Shown: piece after piece, positions 61,119 through 64,000 of the stretch | Layout: each line of letters begins with the position of its first letter | Numbering within the stretch: the stretch's first letter is position 1 | Source of the DNA: Kitasatospora sp. GAS204B | Lineage (GTDB): Bacteria > Actinomycetota > Actinomycetes > Streptomycetales > Streptomycetaceae | Direction of reading: 5' to 3' | NCBI RefSeq assembly: GCF_029892155.1 | Contig: NZ_JARZAG010000031.1 | Location: 1 to 64,000 of the forward strand | DNA: 64,000 nt | Program-made: the position numbers and the translations under genes | The notes under the pieces: model-generated | Databases searched by the model: none | Told to the model about the DNA's origin: nothing | What the model saw: only the letters and a program-made list of their open reading frames with translations

Positions 61119-61874
61119 ATGACGGACCAGCTGTTGAACATCATGATCGGCCTGCTCACCAGCGCGATCGGCGCCGGCCTCGGCTGGCTGGCCCAGTCGC
61201 TGCGCCGCCGCCGGCGGACCGAGCGGCGCCGGGCCTTCTTCGGCATGCCCGCGGGCACCGACTGCCTGCTGGTGGTCAACCGGCAGGCCAGCGCGAAGAC
61301 GACCAGTGTGCACCGCGACGACGTCTCCGCGCTGATGGAGCTGGCCGTACTGGTGAACTCCTGCGGTGCCCGACCGCAGATCATGGCGCACGACGAGGTC
61401 CGCCAAGGCCTCGGCGACAAGGCCGAGTTCTGTGTCGGCGGCCCGAGCAGCAACGACCGGACGGCGGCGCACCTGGGCTGGCGACTGCCGGGCGTGCGCT
61501 TCGACCACGAGCGGGACGGCGCCGGGGCTGCGAACCACACGATCGTGGTCGGCGAGCAGGAGTTCCACCTGGTTCACGACAGCCGGGACGCCCCCGGCTG
61601 GAGCTACGCCCTGCTGGCCAGGCTCGACCCGGGCGGCGGCGGTCGGCCGGTCTTCCTGATATCCGGTCAGGTCGCCATCGCCAACCACGCCGCGGTCCGC
61701 TATCTGGTCTCGCACGAGCGGCAGTTGACCCGGCGCCACGGCGCGCACGGGACCTTCGCACTGATCCTTCGGGTGGTCAACCCGACCAGCTACGGCCCGG
61801 ACGTGGTCGAGCAGTTCGCCGACGTCACCAGCGCCGCCGCGGCGCCGGCCGCCGGCAGCGGGAGCGCCGGATGA
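61119..61874 (+). CDS. Membrane-anchored protein of unknown function with GGPSSN motif
   Basis: A 251-residue protein. One membrane segment (about 5-27) is followed by an Arg-rich patch (RRRRRTERRR, 29-38), so the rest is cytoplasmic. A globular domain covers about 45-236, with CLLVVNRQASAK, GGPSSNDRTAAHLGW (107-121) and ISGQVAIANHAAVRYL (181-196). The alternating strand/helix layout resembles a nucleotide- or ligand-binding alpha/beta fold. I cannot name the family. GGAGG lies nine bases before ATG 61119; GTG 61113 is possible. It sits between maf and the carboxylase alpha gene. Confidence 0.7.
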   Translation: MTDQLLNIMIGLLTSAIGAGLGWLAQSLRRRRRTERRRAFFGMPAGTDCLLVVNRQASAKTTSVHRDDVSALMELAVLVNSCGARPQIMAHDEVRQGLGDKAEFCVGGPSSNDRTAAHLGWRLPGVRFDHERDGAGAANHTIVVGEQEFHLVHDSRDAPGWSYALLARLDPGGGGRPVFLISGQVAIANHAAVRYLVSHERQLTRRHGAHGTFALILRVVNPTSYGPDVVEQFADVTSAAAAPAAGSGSAG

Positions 61875-62099
61875 CCCCGCCCTGTGGTGAACGCCACGGC
61901 CCCGCCGGCCGGCCGCCCGGGCGGTCGAGACTCCCGCTAGCAACCGGGCGTACCGTTGCCACCTGCGGCCCTCCCGCTCCGTGCGCACATGATCACGATG
62001 TGCGTCACGCTCCGTGTGGGCAAGCTCACCACCAGGGGCTACTCGCCGGTACCACCTCCTGATCCCTAAACTCCATCGAGGTTCAAGAAGGGAGCCACA

Positions 62100-63875
62100 G
62101 TGCGCAAGGTGCTCATCGCCAACCGCGGAGAAATCGCCGTCCGCGTCGCCAGGGCCTGCTCGGATGCTGGAATCGCCAGTGTCGCCGTCTACGCCGAGCC
62201 CGACCGGGACGCGCTGCACGTCCGCGCGGCCGACGAGGCCTACGCTCTCGGCGGCGACACCCCCGCGACCAGCTACCTGGACATCGCCAAGGTCCTCAAG
62301 GCCGCCGCGGACTCGGGTGCGGACGCCATCCACCCCGGCTACGGCTTCCTGTCGGAGAACGCCGACTTCGCCCAGGCCGTCATCGACGCCGGGCTGACCT
62401 GGATCGGCCCGCCGCCGCAGGCCATCCGCGACCTCGGCGACAAGGTCACCGCCCGGCACGTCGCCCAGCGCGCCGGCGCGCCGCTGGTGGCCGGCACCCC
62501 GGACCCGGTCGCCGGGCCCGACGAGGTCATCGCCTTCGCGACCGAGCACGGCCTGCCGGTCGCCATCAAGGCGGCCTTCGGCGGCGGCGGGCGCGGCCTC
62601 AAGGTCGCCCGCACGCTGGAGGAGATCCCGGAGCTGTTCGAGTCCGCGGTCCGCGAGGCCGTCGCCGCCTTCGGGCGCGGCGAGTGCTTCGTCGAGCGCT
62701 ACCTGGACAACCCGCGGCACGTCGAGACCCAGTGCCTGGCCGACCAGCACGGCAACGTGGTGGTCGTCTCCACCCGTGACTGCTCGCTGCAGCGCCGTCA
62801 CCAGAAGCTGGTCGAGGAGGCGCCCGCGCCGTTCCTGACCGAGGAGCAGAACGCCGAGCTGTACCGGGCGTCCAAGGCGATCCTGCGCGAGGCCGGCTAT
62901 GTCGGCGCCGGGACCTGCGAGTTCCTGGTCGCCCAGGACGGGCTGATCTCCTTCCTGGAGGTCAACACCCGCCTGCAGGTCGAGCACCCGGTGACCGAGG
63001 AGGTCACCGGCATCGACCTGGTCCGCGAGATGTTCCGGATCGCCGACGGCGAGGAACTCGGCTACGACGACCCCGCCATCCGCGCGCACTCCTTCGAGTT
63101 CCGGATCAACGGCGAGGACCCGGGCCGCGGCTTCCTGCCCGCGCCCGGCACGGTGACGCTCTTCGCGCCGCCGTCGGGCCCCGGCGTGCGGCTGGACGCG
63201 GGCGTGGAGACCGGCTCGGTGATCGGCCCCGCCTGGGACTCGCTGCTCGCCAAGCTGATCGTCACCGGCCGCGACCGCAAGCAGGCCCTGGAGCGGGCCA
63301 AGCGCGCGCTGGCCGAGTTCAAGGTCGAGGGCATGGCCACCGCCATCCCGTTCCACCAGGCGGTCGTCGCCGACCCGGCGTTCGCGCCGGAGACGCACGG
63401 CTCCGAGGGCCCGTTCAGCATCTACACCCGCTGGATCGAGACCGAGTTCGACAACACCATCCCGCCGTTCACCGGCGGCGCGGCCGAGGGCGAGGAGCCG
63501 GACGGCCGGGAGACCGTGGTGGTCGAGGTCGGCGGCAAGCGGATCGAGGTCTCGCTGCCCGCCTCGCTGGGCGTCGGCTCCGCGCCGGCCGCCGGTGCGG
63601 CCACCGCGGGCAAGGCCAAGCGCCGGGTGGGCAGCAAGAAGGCCGGCGCCGCGGTCAGCGGTGACACCCTCGCCTCGCCGATGCAGGGCACCATCGTCAA
63701 GGTCGCCGTGACGGAGGGTCAGCAGGTCGCCGAAGGCGAGCTGATCGTCGTCCTGGAGGCCATGAAGATGGAGCAGCCGCTCAACGCCCACAAGGCCGGC
63801 ACCATCGTCGGCCTCAAGGCCGAGGTCGGCGCGAGCGTCAGCAGCGGCGCCGCCCTCTGCGAGATCAAGGACTGA
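62100..63875 (+). CDS. accA: Acyl-CoA carboxylase alpha subunit (biotin carboxylase with carrier domain)
   Basis: A 591-residue fused subunit. Residues 1-450 are the ATP-grasp biotin carboxylase: VLIANRGEIAVRVARA, HPGYGFLSENADFA, the Gly-rich KAAFGGGGRGLKVA and EVNTRLQVEHPVTEE. The carrier domain occupies the last 75 residues, with biotin placed on the Lys of EAMKMEQP. A Lys/Ala-rich linker joins them. GAAGGGAG precedes GTG 62100. It charges biotin with CO2 for the beta subunit and is modified by the birA product. The intergenic region before it (61875-62099) has no recognised site. Confidence 0.94.
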   Translation: MRKVLIANRGEIAVRVARACSDAGIASVAVYAEPDRDALHVRAADEAYALGGDTPATSYLDIAKVLKAAADSGADAIHPGYGFLSENADFAQAVIDAGLTWIGPPPQAIRDLGDKVTARHVAQRAGAPLVAGTPDPVAGPDEVIAFATEHGLPVAIKAAFGGGGRGLKVARTLEEIPELFESAVREAVAAFGRGECFVERYLDNPRHVETQCLADQHGNVVVVSTRDCSLQRRHQKLVEEAPAPFLTEEQNAELYRASKAILREAGYVGAGTCEFLVAQDGLISFLEVNTRLQVEHPVTEEVTGIDLVREMFRIADGEELGYDDPAIRAHSFEFRINGEDPGRGFLPAPGTVTLFAPPSGPGVRLDAGVETGSVIGPAWDSLLAKLIVTGRDRKQALERAKRALAEFKVEGMATAIPFHQAVVADPAFAPETHGSEGPFSIYTRWIETEFDNTIPPFTGGAAEGEEPDGRETVVVEVGGKRIEVSLPASLGVGSAPAAGAATAGKAKRRVGSKKAGAAVSGDTLASPMQGTIVKVAVTEGQQVAEGELIVVLEAMKMEQPLNAHKAGTIVGLKAEVGASVSSGAALCEIKD

Positions 63876-63894
63876 CCGGGATCAAGGACTGACC
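63863..63894 (+). repeat. Duplicated 15-mer over the accA stop codon
   Basis: GATCAAGGACTGACC at 63863-63877 contains the last two codons and stop of accA; an exact copy follows at 63880-63894 after two bases, outside the gene and in a different frame. Confidence 0.9.
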
Positions 63895-63898
63895 CGGA

Positions 63899-63974
63899 GC
63901 GCCGTCGCGGACTGACCGAGCGTCGGTCCGCGGCGCCTCGTGGCCCGCTGGTTGCTCGTCAACCGGCGGGCCAC
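63899..63974 (+). terminator. Two consecutive hairpins after accA
   Basis: A first stem pairs GCGCCGTCGCGGAC with GTCCGCGGCGC (63899-63938 area). A second stem, GTGGCCCGCTGGTT (63940-63953) with 63961-63974, has 14 pairs with one G-T pair and a seven-base loop. Together they should end the carboxylase operon. Confidence 0.75.
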
Positions 63975-64000
63975 ACCGCGTTCACGGCCGCCCGGCGGCC

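Noticed and set aside
1..64000. CRISPR array, insertion sequence, prophage or biosynthetic cluster
   Set aside because: No spaced repeats of CRISPR type, transposase, integrase or modular synthase motifs were seen on either strand; all large frames are explained by core genes.

Overview
The window is very GC-rich, dense in genes and has the base and codon pattern of a Streptomyces-type actinomycete chromosome. A WhiB that is close to the Streptomyces sporulation regulator, coenzyme F420 genes fbiA-fbiB, an acyl-CoA carboxylase epsilon subunit, a GAF-GGDEF protein beside a class III adenylate cyclase, and a five-step histidine utilisation (hut) set all point to family Streptomycetaceae (Streptomyces, Kitasatospora or a close relative; I cannot say which). 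No mobile element, phage gene, CRISPR array, tRNA or antibiotic gene cluster was seen. It reads as core chromosome.

Layout. Positions 1-371 are the promoter and leader region of a ribosomal RNA operon that runs leftward off the window. 0.4-4.8 kb: a SpoIIM/RDD membrane pair, an unknown conserved protein and a SigE-family sigma factor translationally coupled to a probable membrane-anchored regulator. 4.9-10.8 kb: S-adenosylhomocysteine hydrolase and the mannose/sugar-phosphate genes manA, a TobH-like SIS protein, Trm112 and manB. 10.9-17.6 kb: DUF3499, a zincin-like protein, DUF5719 and a very large glycosyltransferase. 17.8-21.8 kb: whiB with a BldD-like operator in its promoter, cysteine dioxygenase and fbiA-fbiB. 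21.9-33.8 kb: AlkA-type glycosylase, PGRP-type amidase, a TIGR03089 protein, a sugar acyltransferase with a glycosyltransferase, an ABC exporter of FtsX type, an LCP cell-wall ligase, a DUF4232 lipoprotein and an acyl-CoA dehydrogenase. 34-43.4 kb: UDP-glucose dehydrogenase, a CoA-binding protein, a dipeptidase, purK-purE, GtrA, a two-component system and a POT peptide transporter.

43.4-52.8 kb is the histidine degradation region: hutI, hutF, an M20 amidohydrolase and hutU form one tightly packed leftward operon, followed by an RpiR regulator and then hutH. The M20 enzyme sits where the N-formylglutamate hydrolase step would be expected and is my main functional proposal. 52.9-57.2 kb: fdhD, a diguanylate cyclase candidate and an adenylate cyclase. 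57.3-63.9 kb is an acyl-CoA carboxylase locus: biotin ligase, beta subunit, epsilon subunit, Maf, an orphan membrane protein and the biotinylated alpha subunit.

Patterns across the window. Convergent genes are separated by long perfect hairpins (terminators). Short imperfect tandem duplications occur at gene ends; three run over or past the stop codon (fbiB, cya, accA) and three add repeats to a protein terminus (CoA-binding protein, HutF, FdhD). Regulatory sites that can be read directly include a BldD-like site at whiB, a perfect Crp-like palindrome before the two-component genes, a shared 9-mer before hutU and hutH, and a TetR-like palindrome before the carboxylase beta gene. From memory, the left part matches the S. 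coelicolor SCO30xx region and the right part the SCO492x-493x region, which would put a rearrangement breakpoint between hutU and hutH.
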